Notes: a model not told the origin generated them from the sequence alone. 64,000 nt of DNA from Hyphomicrobium_A sp963759735 (GCA_963759735.1 CAVXAF010000012.1:310001-374000), one strand, 5' to 3'. Positions 45,993-56,577 are shown, numbered from the stretch's first letter. Made by a program: numbers and translations.

Positions 45993-46697
45993 ATGAGCCA
46001 AAGGCAGGCAGCTTTGCGTCGCGATCATACTCTTCCGCCGGTGGAATGGGCGAAAGCGGCTGCGCCGGTCGACTACCCCGATGCCGTCAGCGCCATGCAG
46101 GATCGCGCCGCGGCGATCGCAGCCGGCAGCGGTCCCGAACTCGTCTGGCTGCTCGAGCACCCGGCCATCTATACGGCCGGGACCAGCGCTCGGCCCGATG
46201 AGCTGCTGGCTCCCACACGCTTTCCCGTCTTCAGTTCCGGCCGCGGTGGACGCCTCACCTATCATGGGCCAGGGCAACGCATCGCCTACGTGATGCTCGA
46301 TGTGAAGCGCCGCGGCGGCGACGTGCGCGTCTTCGTCGGCGCACTCGAGGATTGGCTCATTGCCTCTCTGGCCGAGCTAGGGGTGCACGGCGAGGTGCGT
46401 TCCGATCGCGTCGGGGTATGGGTGCGGCGCCCCGGTCGAGGGCCCGACGCCGAGGACAAGATCGCGGCCATCGGTTTAAGGCTGAGCAAGTGGGTCAGCC
46501 TGCACGGGATCAGCCTCAACGTGGCGCCGGACCTGTCCCACTACGACGGTATCGTGCCGTGCGGCATCGCCGGACACGGGGTGACGAGCCTCGCCGATCT
46601 CGGCGTCGCGCATAAAATGGAAGCTGTGGATAACGCCTTGCGCCGTCACTTCGAGCGCTTTTTTGGACCAACGACGAGCGCTACCGCGCCTCTTTGA
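45993..46697 (+). CDS. lipB: Octanoyltransferase LipB
   Basis: A 234-residue enzyme that transfers octanoyl from acyl-ACP to lipoyl domains. The start of the core is WLLEHPAIYTAGTS; substrate-binding RGGRLTYHGPGQ; the catalytic Lys in AAIGLRLSKWVS; and the Cys in YDGIVPCGIAGHGVTSL. It would act with LipA (5181-6152) on the PdhB lipoyl domain. A hairpin and the terminator of the opposite-strand gene lie just after it. Confidence 0.95.
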   Translation: MSQRQAALRRDHTLPPVEWAKAAAPVDYPDAVSAMQDRAAAIAAGSGPELVWLLEHPAIYTAGTSARPDELLAPTRFPVFSSGRGGRLTYHGPGQRIAYVMLDVKRRGGDVRVFVGALEDWLIASLAELGVHGEVRSDRVGVWVRRPGRGPDAEDKIAAIGLRLSKWVSLHGISLNVAPDLSHYDGIVPCGIAGHGVTSLADLGVAHKMEAVDNALRRHFERFFGPTTSATAPL

Positions 46698-46743
46698 TCG
46701 CCCGCCATGGCACCCGCGGGATGACCTCGCGCACCAAAAGAGA

Positions 46744-46772
46744 AAGCCCGGCCCCCTAGGTGGGCCGGGCTT
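46744..46772 (-). terminator. Rho-independent terminator of the 46798-47145 gene
   Basis: An 11-base perfect inverted repeat (AAGCCCGGCCC and its complement, 46744-46754 and 46762-46772) with a seven-base loop. On the minus strand it is followed by TTTCTCTTTT, a good terminator tail. It lies 26 bases beyond the stop codon and may also stop lipB transcription from the other side. Confidence 0.8.
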
Positions 46773-46797
46773 CCAAAGTGTCGTTTGTGATCTGCCT

Positions 46798-47145
46798 CTA
46801 CTTCGACTTGGGCCCTGAAGGCTGGTCCGCATCACCAGCCTTCGGCACTGCAGATGCGGGTGGCCCGTCGTAGTAGAGGTAGCCGTCCTCAATCGACACG
46901 ACGTCAGAGCCCTGGAGCTCGTATTCGTCTTTTGCATTGTCGTTGAGGCGGATCACGCAGCCATTGTTACAGACCCCTTCAAGCGACGCCGACGGCCGTA
47001 AAATATGGTCCGCCGCCGCATTTCCCTCGATGACACTGACCTTGTGGTCCTTGCCGTCTCGGTTGGTTATCGCTGACGCACACGCGTTAGGGATCCAGAT
47101 CAGAGCTACGATCAGAGACGCCGTAACGACCAGCTTGGACATCAC
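46798..47145 (-). CDS. Small periplasmic protein of unknown function
   Basis: A 115-residue protein with a signal peptide (SKLVVTASLIVALIWIPNACA, cleaved near 23). The mature part has two close cysteines in EGVCNNGCVIRLNDN, suggesting a disulfide, and ends in a Pro/Lys-rich tail. The start has CAGGAG upstream. It is followed by a clear terminator. No family recognised, although small signal-peptide proteins of this kind are common in Hyphomicrobiales. Confidence 0.78.
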   Translation of the reverse strand: MMSKLVVTASLIVALIWIPNACASAITNRDGKDHKVSVIEGNAAADHILRPSASLEGVCNNGCVIRLNDNAKDEYELQGSDVVSIEDGYLYYDGPPASAVPKAGDADQPSGPKSK

Positions 47146-47178
47146 GGCAGCTCCTGAGATCTCTCGTAGAGAGACCGA

Positions 47179-47250
47179 CTACCGCTTCTTCTTCTTGGCA
47201 GCCGGCTTCTTCACGGGCTTCTTCGCAGCTTTCTTTGCTTTAGCAGCCAT
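47179..47250 (-). CDS. 23-residue Lys/Ala-rich basic peptide
   Basis: A complete 24-codon frame from ATG at 47250 to the stop at 47179, with GGAAGGA eight to nine bases upstream. The product is MAAKAKKAAKKPVKKPAAKK plus KKR, almost entirely Lys, Ala and Pro. It resembles the histone H1/AlgP-like repeats of nucleoid-associated proteins but is much shorter. It is next to the divergent lysR gene and upstream of the 46798 periplasmic gene. The function is inferred only from composition. Confidence 0.6.
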   Translation of the reverse strand: MAAKAKKAAKKPVKKPAAKKKKR

Positions 47251-47371
47251 TTTAGTCGTCCTTCCATTGTGAACCCGAGCATCAAGAGTCGAATCTGATT
47301 CAACTCGGTCGGGACGCTGACCAATTTGGTGAGAATCAACCCCATCCACAAACGGAATTTTCCGGTGACCA

Positions 47372-47390
47372 CTATCGAAAATTTCGATAG
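47372..47390. promoter_or_regulatory. Palindromic LysR-type operator candidate
   Basis: A perfect inverted repeat with nine-base arms (CTATCGAAA and TTTCGATAG) around one central base. It contains TCGAAAATTTCGA, a T-N11-A site of the kind bound by LysR-type regulators. It lies 36 bases before the lysR start and could serve both that gene and the divergent 23-residue peptide gene. The regulator assignment is inferred from proximity. Confidence 0.6.
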
Positions 47391-47425
47391 ATAGATTTTT
47401 CGAGCTGCAAACGGCCGCCAAGCAC

Positions 47426-48274
47426 ATGGACGTCAACCTCGCACGTACCTTCCTCATCGTCGCCGACACCGGCAGCTTCATCCATGCCGGACGCAAGATG
47501 AACCTCACTCAGTCGACTGTGTCCGCCCGCATAAAAGGCCTCGAGGACATGCTTGGCAGGCCGCTTTTCGAGCGTTCCAAGTCGGGCGCCGAGCTCACCG
47601 CAGCCGGTGAACAGTTCCACAAGCATGCTCTCGCCCTCGTACGCATCTGGCAGCGCGCTCAGCTCGAGGTCGGCATCTCTGATCAGCATCGCGACCACCT
47701 TGCAGTGGGTGCACCCATCGCATTTTGGGACGGTTTGCTGTTGCGGTGGGTATCGTGGCTGCGCACAAATACCCCTGATATCGCTGTTTCCGCGAGTAGC
47801 GGCCTAGCGGCGGTGCTGACCCAGCGGCTCTTGGAGGGCACGCTCGACCTCGCCATCATGTACCGTCCAACGCAGCCGCCCGGCCTGATGATCGAGCACT
47901 TGTTCGATGAGGAACTGGTTCTGGTAACGAGCGTCCCGGCCACTCAACGGCGCTCGGCGGCCGACTATGTATTCGTGGACTGGGGTCCCGACTTCCAGCA
48001 GGACCATGCCGCCGCATATCCCGAGTACAGCAACCCCGGGCTTAATCTCGATCTGGGGCCGGCAGGGATCGACTACCTGCTGAGCAATACCTGTTCGGGC
48101 TATTTCCCCGCCCGCTTGGTGCGACCGCACATTGCACGCGGCCGCCTGCGGCAGCCCAAGCGCGCACGCAAGTTCGTCTACCCGGTCTATGTGGTCTATC
48201 CGGAAGCCCGCAACGAGGAAGCCTACGAGCCGATCCTCAAGAGCCTTCGCCAGCTCGCCGCCAAGTACGCCTGA
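47426..48274 (+). CDS. LysR-family transcriptional regulator
   Basis: A 282-residue LTTR: an N-terminal winged helix (about 1-62, ARTFLIVADTGSFIHAGRKMNLTQSTVSARIKGLE is its helix-turn-helix stretch, shortened here) and a substrate-binding domain (about 85-282). Effector unknown. A T-N11-A palindrome lies just upstream. It is convergent with acyP; five bases separate the ends. Confidence 0.9.
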   Translation: MDVNLARTFLIVADTGSFIHAGRKMNLTQSTVSARIKGLEDMLGRPLFERSKSGAELTAAGEQFHKHALALVRIWQRAQLEVGISDQHRDHLAVGAPIAFWDGLLLRWVSWLRTNTPDIAVSASSGLAAVLTQRLLEGTLDLAIMYRPTQPPGLMIEHLFDEELVLVTSVPATQRRSAADYVFVDWGPDFQQDHAAAYPEYSNPGLNLDLGPAGIDYLLSNTCSGYFPARLVRPHIARGRLRQPKRARKFVYPVYVVYPEARNEEAYEPILKSLRQLAAKYA

Positions 48275-48278
48275 GGCA

Positions 48279-48563
48279 TCAGGCCGTCGGGCGAACCTCA
48301 AAGCCGTTGAAGGTCCCCGCACCTTCACCAATGATCTCGACCCGATCAACGCGGCCACCCGTCGGCCCGGCGCGGCACAGAGCGAGCATATCCGCGACAG
48401 CCTTTTCGACCCCGTGCAGCACTGCCTCTACCGAGCCGTCGCGGCGGTTGCGGACCCAGCCCGATAGGCCGAGCGCGCCAGCGTGCATCTCGACGAAAGC
48501 GCGATAGCCGACACCTTGCACGCGGCCTTCGATGCGGACGTGCAGCGGTGCGCGTCGGGACAC
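48279..48563 (-). CDS. acyP: Acylphosphatase
   Basis: A 94-residue enzyme hydrolysing acyl phosphates. The signature GRVQGVGYRAFVEMHAGAL includes the catalytic Arg, and the GWVRNRRDGSVEAVLHG segment holds the catalytic Asn. Length is typical. It is last in the pccA-ridA-acyP run, 26 bases after ridA. Confidence 0.95.
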   Translation of the reverse strand: MSRRAPLHVRIEGRVQGVGYRAFVEMHAGALGLSGWVRNRRDGSVEAVLHGVEKAVADMLALCRAGPTGGRVDRVEIIGEGAGTFNGFEVRPTA

Positions 48564-48589
48564 TCATGGGCCGGCTCCCATGGCTCAGA

Positions 48590-48975
48590 TCAGGCCGACT
48601 TCAGGACCGTGACCTCGATCTCGATCAGCATCTTGGGGTCGATGAGGCCCGTCACCATGACCGTGCAGGCAGGTCGCACGTCACCCAGGTACTTCTGCAG
48701 CACCGGCCAGATGGGCTCGAAGTCCTCGCTGCGCGTCAGCAGATAGTGAACCCGCACGACATCGGCCAGCGTCGCGCCGGCCTGGTCCAGGGCGGCGGCG
48801 ATGTTCTTGAAACACTGGTCGGTCTGCTCGACGACATCCGCCGATATGGTCATCGTCGCGTAGTCAAACCCAGTCGTGCCGGAGACGAAGACCCAGCGAC
48901 CATCGACGACGGCTCGCGAGTAGCCGATTTTCTGCTCGAACTGCGAGCCAGATGAGATGAGTTGGCGACCCGGCA

Positions 48976-48976
<1 letters not shown>
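48590..48976 (-). CDS. RidA/YjgF-family protein
   Basis: A 128-residue member of the Rid family. The standard RidA deaminase removes reactive enamine/imine intermediates. Signatures: VDGRWVFVSGTTGFDYATM, QTDQCFKNIAAALDQAGA, and DVVRVHYLLTRSEDFEPIW. The canonical RidA catalytic Arg near the end is not evident (ARPACTVMVTGLID lies in that region), so the precise subclass is uncertain. Its ATG overlaps the pccA stop by one base. Confidence 0.88.
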
Positions 48977-50979
<2,003 letters not shown>

Positions 50980-51112
50980 AACCCCTTACGGTCCACTAGG
51001 TAGGCCCGCCCAAGGAATGAGCGGCCGGCCGGTTGCGTACTGACGTTCTAGACGGCCATTGGAGCCTCGTAAACCAGCGAGGCTCGGCAAAAGCGCGCAC
51101 AGGGATGGAGTA

Positions 51113-51147
51113 GGCCCGCGCGCTGCCGGGAGGGAAGCGCGCGGGCC
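51113..51147. terminator. GC-rich hairpin between two minus-strand genes
   Basis: A 12-base perfect inverted repeat (GGCCCGCGCGCT and its complement, 51113-51124 and 51136-51147) with an 11-base loop, located after the end of the 51162-52172 gene. There is no T-run on either side, so it may be a weak terminator or RNA-stabilising stem. Confidence 0.45.
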
Positions 51148-51161
51148 GATCCTACACGGCG

Positions 51162-52172
51162 TTAAGCAGCCTGCGCCAGTCGTTCCACAGCGGCCTGCAG
51201 ATCGGGGTGGATCTTGGGGCTTTCCTTGCGGAGGTAGGCGACCAGCGCCGCCTCGTTGGGGGTCAGTCGCCCGTCGCGGCCGATCCGTTCGCACAGCCAC
51301 CCGGCCTCGGCCTGAGCGATTTCCTCGTTGGTGATGATCTCGATGCGCTGCTGCTCAAGACGCGCCAGCGCACGCTCCTCGGTCGACTGGTCCTGGTAGG
51401 CCGCGCGTACGGCATCCAGGCTCGAAGAGACCATGGCCGACAGCAGGGCCAGCGGAGAGAGGTCGCCGGTGGCCTCCATGAGCCAGGCATCCCGCCGCAA
51501 CGCTTCCTCGCGCGTTGGCACGGCCTGCCCGGAGGCGGCCATCACGACATTGGTCACGGCCTTCACGAAAAGGTCGGTCCACGCGGCGTTGGCCTGCGGA
51601 TCTATGATGGCATCGTTGATGTCGAAGAGAGTCTCGGCCTCGGCGCGCGTGACAGCAACCTGTCCGTCGCCGCCGAAGGCGTAGAGAATGCGGCGGATCA
51701 GTTCCACCTCACACTCGCGGATCGTGCCGGCTTGACCCAGATGGAAGGCGCGCAGCGGGCCATCGCCGTCGATGACGGCACGGCGGATCGATCCGAGCGC
51801 AACGCGCGACAGGCTGACCGGCGACCAGCGCGATCTATCGAGGACGCTGACGATGAGGTCGAGGTCGGATTTGCGAGCGATGATCCCGTCGGGAGCAATG
51901 CGGTCCATGAGGCGCTTGGCGTCCTCAGACGTCAGGTAGCCTTCCGGCTCCACCTGATTGACCAGGTAGTCGGTCAGCGCCTCAATGTAGAAGTCTGTCC
52001 ACGACGCATCCTGCTGCGGGCAGGTCTCATTGAGGGTGAAGAGCGCCTCGGCTTCGTCGGCGGAGATGAGATTGTCGGTATGAAATGCGCTTCTCAGCCT
52101 CAGAACGTCCATGTCGTGAATGCTGCCCCGCTGCAACATTTCGGTAATCGGAAGCGACTGCAACGCGCTCAT
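51162..52172 (-). CDS. Hypothetical protein with an internal duplication
   Basis: A 336-residue soluble-looking helical protein. Two similar units are visible: about residues 30-105 (ADEAEALFTLNET, ASWTDFYIEALTDYLV) and about 155-235 (RAEAETLFDINDA, AAWTDLFVKAVTNVV). A third partial unit near the C-terminus ends with an EF-hand-like loop GRDGRLTPNEAALVAYL. I recognise no family. The ATG at 52172 is the first in the frame. It stands alone, bounded by spacers and hairpins. Confidence 0.8.
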   Translation of the reverse strand: MSALQSLPITEMLQRGSIHDMDVLRLRSAFHTDNLISADEAEALFTLNETCPQQDASWTDFYIEALTDYLVNQVEPEGYLTSEDAKRLMDRIAPDGIIARKSDLDLIVSVLDRSRWSPVSLSRVALGSIRRAVIDGDGPLRAFHLGQAGTIRECEVELIRRILYAFGGDGQVAVTRAEAETLFDINDAIIDPQANAAWTDLFVKAVTNVVMAASGQAVPTREEALRRDAWLMEATGDLSPLALLSAMVSSSLDAVRAAYQDQSTEERALARLEQQRIEIITNEEIAQAEAGWLCERIGRDGRLTPNEAALVAYLRKESPKIHPDLQAAVERLAQAA

Positions 52173-52337
52173 CTCAAGCCCCGCTGGGAAAGAACTACAT
52201 GCCGGCAGAGTAGGGAAATGGGCTTACCAATTGGCTAACGGTTGACCCGCAGCGGCGCACGGTGCTGAGCGTCTGCCGCAACGCCGGGAGGAGTGTTGCG
52301 CGCGTGCATCGTCGCGGCAGCGAGCGGGCAAAAATAA

Positions 52338-52362
52338 GGGCCGCCTAGCGGGCGGCCCTTCA
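52338..52362 (-). terminator. Rho-independent terminator of the 52381-52713 gene
   Basis: Inverted repeat AAGGGCCGCC with its complement (52338-52347 and 52353-52362), loop of five bases. On the minus strand it is followed by TATTTTTG, a good terminator tail. It lies 19 bases after the gene's stop. Confidence 0.78.
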
Positions 52363-52380
52363 GGTCAAAACCTTCCCCGG

Positions 52381-52713
52381 TTACTTGCCGACGCGCGGCA
52401 GCCACCAGGCGCGACGGCGGCCGTCGCTCTTTTCGGCCGAGATGTGCTCGGATGCATCGTTCTGCATGTAGCGGAGCGAGCGACGCTCAGACTTCGACAG
52501 GTACCCGTCCGATTTGTACTGGGCTTCCTTGTTGGCGATGCGCTTCTGTTCGCCGCGCAGCTTCAGTCCCTCGGTCCAAGTAATCTTGCCGGTCTTGCGG
52601 CCCTGCTCGATGCGGTTGGCCTGGTACTCCTGCCGCTCGCTGACGCTGGCGGCGAAGGCGCCGCTAGTGGTCGCGATCAGGACGGTCGTAGCGACGATTG
52701 CAATCTTGTTCAT
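52381..52713 (-). CDS. Small secreted basic helical protein
   Basis: A 110-residue protein with a signal peptide (IAIVATTVLIATTSGAFA, cleaved near 22). The mature part is rich in Arg, Lys and Gln and predicted helical: YQANRIEQGRKTGKITWTEG and a C-terminal Arg/Trp cluster RRRAWWLPRVGK. Similar proteins with RxxQGxxxGxLT-type segments are common and uncharacterised in Hyphomicrobiales. ATG at 52713 has AGGTGG just upstream. Confidence 0.78.
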   Translation of the reverse strand: MNKIAIVATTVLIATTSGAFAASVSERQEYQANRIEQGRKTGKITWTEGLKLRGEQKRIANKEAQYKSDGYLSKSERRSLRYMQNDASEHISAEKSDGRRRAWWLPRVGK

Positions 52714-53062
52714 GGTCCACCTCTTCCTCGGTTCAACCGCGCTCCGTTGGGAGCGGCGTGTTCGATGAGGGGACAATGGCGCCGGCGCTTTGAACCCGTT
52801 CTGAATGACGGTTACAGCCGCCGTTCATGTGCTGCAAACCCCGCACGGCGGCGCAGCTGTACCCGTTTGGGCGGACTCACCGAGCGCGCCAAACGGGTAG
52901 CCGTACGCGGATACTCGGCTCGCATTCGAAATGGGCCGAGCCCTGTTGGTTTCCGCCGCTCCGAATGCCCCCAAATTCATTTCGCAATCAAGATGAGGGG
53001 GAACACGGAGCGATGTTTGTCGTTAGCGTCGAGAGCATGCAGACGCAACAGGAGACATCAAA
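52714..53062. promoter_or_regulatory. 349-base spacer with a conserved-looking stem-loop
   Basis: Between divergent genes. It contains an 11-base perfect inverted repeat (TACCCGTTTGG, 52860-52870, and its complement, 52889-52899) with an 18-base loop. The spacer otherwise shows no recognised gene or family RNA. Possible roles are a transcription-factor dyad for the downstream DUF1236 gene or a stem of a small RNA. Confidence 0.4.
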
Positions 53063-54213
53063 ATGAGAACATTGGCGGCGTCATGCGCGATGCTGTTGCT
53101 TGCTACATCAAGCATCGCACTTGCACAGGAACGGCAAGGAGGAGGCCCGGCCGGGCCTGCCCTCGGTGGCGGTGGCGCCGGACCATCGATGGCGGTGAGG
53201 CGGAGGCGGTGGAGCCGGCTCTGACGGGCCTTCCGGCATGATTGAACGTGGTGCTGGTGGAGCCGGCGAAAGCCGCGGCGGCGATGGAGGGCGAGAGCGA
53301 TCGCCTCGACCCGCAGCCGAGCGGGCAACCCCGGACGATGGTCCCTCGGAGCGCCGCGCCTCGAAACGTGATGACGCCCAGAACGCGAACGAGCGAAAAG
53401 CCGAAGATAGCGGTCAGAAAGCGCAAACGTGCCGCCTCTGATGACGACACCGGCAAGGCTTCAAAGAAGGCCGATCGCACGACAGACAAGGCCGAAGACA
53501 CGACAGACAAGGGCGAAGCCAAGAAGGAAAAGGCAGACGCCAAGTCCGATGACGTCGGCGATGCCAAGCAATCGGACGCCAAAAACAGCACCGGCAACGA
53601 CGACGCGGACAGACAGGCGGAGACACAACCATCCGGCGACAAAGCAAAGCAGGTCGATCTCACCGATGCTAAGCGTGACAATGTCCGCAGCGCCTTCGGC
53701 CGCCAGAAGGACCTCAAGCGACGCACGAACGTCGATATCGACATTTCGATCGGCCGCCGCCTGCCGCGCGGGTGGGACTATCGCCCGGTTCCGGTCGCCG
53801 TCATCGAGATCGTCCCCGAATATCGCGACTACGTCTTCGTCTACGCCGAGGACGAGTACGTGATCTGCGATCCCAACACCTACGAGGTCGTGGCCGTGAT
53901 ACCAGCCGGTGGCAGCGGCACTTACGCCGCTGGCGGCTCGGGCAGTGCGGATCGCTGCCCGGCGCGCCTCACTCTCAGCCGTGACGATCGCAACCTCATC
54001 CTCGACGAGGCCCGCTCGAGCGACGAGGTGGATGTTCGCAATCTCGAGGTTGGCTGGAGCGTGCCTGCCGATGTCGAGCTACAGCGCTTCCCCGATAAGG
54101 TTGTATCGGAGGCCGACGAGCTCAGCGGCTGTCGCTACTTCGTCGCCAGGGATCAGCTCGCAATCGTCGATCCTGTCGAGGAGAAAGTCGTCCTCGTCAT
54201 CGACAAGGGCTGA
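53063..54213 (+). pseudogene. Secreted protein with two DUF1236-type segments, frameshifted twice
   Basis: Signal peptide RTLAASCAMLLLATSSIALA follows an ATG with AGGAG. A Gly/Glu/Lys/Arg-rich low-complexity region comes next. Two DUF1236-like segments end it: about SIGRRLPRGWDYRPVPVAVIE with VFVYAEDEYVICDP, then VGWSVPADVELQRFPDKVV with YFVARDQLAIVDP. The first frame stops early; removing A53198 moves reading into a second frame, and removing T53430 into a third that runs to 54213. The restored protein has 382 residues. Function unknown. Confidence 0.72.
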
Positions 54214-54220
54214 CACGCAA

Positions 54221-54248
54221 ATCCGGCGGGCGTAGGCGCCCGCCGGAT
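54221..54248 (+). terminator. Hairpin after the DUF1236 gene
   Basis: A 12-base perfect inverted repeat (ATCCGGCGGGCG and its complement) with a TAGG loop, eight bases after the stop codon. The T-tail is poor (AAGCCGTC follows), so efficiency is uncertain, but the strong GC stem at the gene end fits a terminator. Confidence 0.6.
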
Positions 54249-54280
54249 AAGCCGTCGAACTGACGGGTTTTCGCTGACGA

Positions 54281-54305
54281 AACATCCCGCTCAGAGCGGG
54301 ATGTT
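54281..54305 (-). terminator. Hairpin spanning the pccB stop codon
   Basis: A near-continuous palindrome with 12-base arms (AACATCCCGCTC and GAGCGGGATGTT) around one base. The pccB stop codon (54291-54293) lies in it. On the minus strand TTTCG follows. It could end pccB transcription or slow termination of translation there. Confidence 0.5.
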
Positions 54306-55824
54306 GTCGTGCTTCTTCCAGGGGTTTTCCAGCGTCTTGTTGCGCAGCATGTTGAGCGCCCTGCAGATGCGGCGGCGCGTGCCATGCGGCAGGATCACCT
54401 CGTCGATGTAGCCGCGCTCGGCGGCGACAAACGGGTTGGCGAAGCGCTTCTGGTACTCATCGATGCGCGCCTTGATCTTCTCGGGGTCCGCCAACTCGGC
54501 GCGATAGAGAATTTCGGCAGCGCCCTTTGGCACCCATCACCGCGATCTCGGCCGTCGGCCAGGCATAGTTGACGTCACCACGGATGTGCTTGGAGCTCAT
54601 CACGTCGTAGGCGCCGCCGTAGGCTTTGCGGGTGATGACGGTGATCTTCGGAACCGTTGCCTCGGCAAAGGCGAACAGCAGCTTGGCGCCATGCTTGATG
54701 AGGCCGCCGTACTCTTGCGCTGTGCCCGGCAGGAAGCCCGGCACGTCGACGAAGGTGACGATAGGGATATCGAAGCAGTCGCAGAAGCGTACGAAGCGTG
54801 CGGCCTTGCGTGAGGCATCGCTATCCAGCACGCCGGCGAGGACCATAGGCTGGTTGGCGACGATGCCGATGGTGCGGCCTTCCATGCGCGCAAAGCCGGT
54901 GACGATGTTCTTGGCGTAGGCATCCTGGATTTCGAAGAAGTCGCCCTCGTCGACGACCTTCGTGATCAGCTCCTTGATGTCGTAGGGCTTGTTCGGATTG
55001 TCGGGGATGATCGTATCGAGAGAGTAGTCGGGACGGTCAGCGCTGTCGGAGGTCGGCAGCGTCGGCACGCCGGCCTTGTTGTTGGAGGGCAGAAAGTCCA
55101 GCAGGCGGCGCATCTGCAGGAGCGCCTCGACGTCGTCCTCATAGGCGCGGTCGGCGATCGATGACTTGGTGGTGTGAACCTTGGCGCCGCCGAGTTCCTC
55201 GGCCGTCACCGTCTCGTTGGTCACCGTCTTCACGACGTCGGGACCGGTGACGAACATGTAGCTGGTGTTTTTCACCATGAAGATGAAGTCGGTCATGGCC
55301 GGCGAGTAGACGTCGCCACCCGCACACGGGCCCATGATCACCGAGATCTGCGGAATGACGCCCGAGGCCATGACGTTGCGCGTGAACACCTCGCCATAGC
55401 CGCCGAGAGCGTCGACGCCCTCTTGGATGCGAGCGCCGCCGGCATCGAACAGGCCGATGATTGGCGCGCGGTTCTTCAGCGCCATGTCCTGAATCTTGGT
55501 CATCTTCTGGGCGTGCGCCTGGCTTAACGAGCCGCCGAAGACGGTGAAGTCCTTGGCGAACACGTAGACAACGCGGCCGTTGATGGTGCCCCAACCGGTG
55601 ACGACGCCGTCGCCTGGCGTCTTCTGCTTCTCCATGCCGAACTCGACACAGCGATGCTCGACGAAGGTGTCGAACTCCTCAAACGAGTTCTCGTCCATCA
55701 GAAGCTCGATACGCTCGCGGGCGGTCAGCTTGCCGCGCTTGTGCTGCGCGTCGATGCGAACCTGTCCACCGCCCAGCCGTGCTTCGGCTCGGCGCTTCTC
55801 CAGCTCCTCGATGATGTGCTTCAT
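54291..55824 (-). pseudogene. pccB: Acyl-CoA carboxylase beta subunit (propionyl-CoA carboxylase), frameshifted near its end
   Basis: The first frame encodes the carboxyltransferase up to AEIAVMGAKG; reading then leaves for another frame (AAEILYRAELADPEKIKAR and IDEVILPHGTRRRI to KKHDNIPL, stop 54291). Dropping one base in the CCC run at 54523-54525 restores a continuous 510-residue protein of standard length. Earlier signatures include GARIQEGVDALGGYGEV, IMGPCAGGDVYSPA and GGLIKHGAKLLFAFAEATVPKITV. The extreme conservation on both sides argues for a sequencing error. Its alpha partner is at 48976-50979. Confidence 0.85.
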
Positions 55825-55949
55825 AAGGCTTCCCTCGACGATGCGCGGCTATGCGCCACATGAAGGGCTCATAGCACGCAGCATCGTCTCTGAGAACGCA
55901 CGCCGGGCGCGTATCGCGTGCGACGTTTCGGGCCGCCGAGGCGGCCGAC

Positions 55950-56288
55950 CTAGCTTGCCGGGGCCCGCAGATACTGGCGCGCGGCCTTGGCGACCAGCCA
56001 AATCTCGGCCACCGCCGCGATGAGGAACGGGACGCCGACTACCAACAGGGCGGTATCCACCAGGTCCGCTGAGAGAAGGCCGAAGTGGCCGCCAAGCCTG
56101 ATGACCGACCAGACGGCGAGCAGCCCGAGGATGACCAGCGACACCCGCATCAGGTTGGGCGCCTCGCGCCACAGGTAGACATTCATGGGGCTTTTCATGC
56201 CCCAGTCCCGCAGGTTGGCGAGGATCAACAGGGGCATCACGACGGCGATGAACAGGTTGAGCACGAGCTCGTAGGTGGTGAGTTGCAT
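55950..56288 (-). CDS. Three-helix membrane protein of unknown function
   Basis: A 112-residue protein with three predicted transmembrane helices (about 8-27, 44-65 and 75-100). The ATG at 56288 has CTGGAGAAG just upstream, so the longer frame was not used. A 27-residue membrane protein gene lies 122 bases upstream on the same strand. Function unknown. Confidence 0.75.
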   Translation of the reverse strand: MQLTTYELVLNLFIAVVMPLLILANLRDWGMKSPMNVYLWREAPNLMRVSLVILGLLAVWSVIRLGGHFGLLSADLVDTALLVVGVPFLIAAVAEIWLVAKAARQYLRAPAS

Positions 56289-56409
56289 GGGCTTCTCCAG
56301 CGGTTGGACAGTCGGCGGCACACTCCCCGTGCGCCGAACGGCCCGGGATCATGCCGAGGGATTTGGTTACAGGTGGCCGCGCCAGCGGGTGCCGACACGC
56401 GCCCGGAAC

Positions 56410-56493
56410 TCACGGGCGTTTGCCGGCCCGGATGACAACGGGAATGGCCGCCACGACAATGAGGACAATTGCGAGATCAAAGAGGTTCAGCAT
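56410..56493 (-). CDS. 27-residue single-span membrane miniprotein
   Basis: A complete frame from ATG at 56493 to TGA at 56410 with AGGAG seven to eight bases upstream. The product begins LNLFDLAIVLIVVAAIPVVI after Met and ends RAGKRP, so it has one hydrophobic helix followed by a positive tail, as in known small membrane proteins. It is too short for routine gene finding. It may be cotranscribed with the 55950-56288 gene. Confidence 0.6.
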   Translation of the reverse strand: MLNLFDLAIVLIVVAAIPVVIRAGKRP

Positions 56494-56577
56494 GGGTCGC
56501 TCCTGGGTTCATGCCCATTCGACCCTCACCATATGGGCCGTCCCCAGCGCCGGCTGTTCCCAGCGGAACACCCCGCC

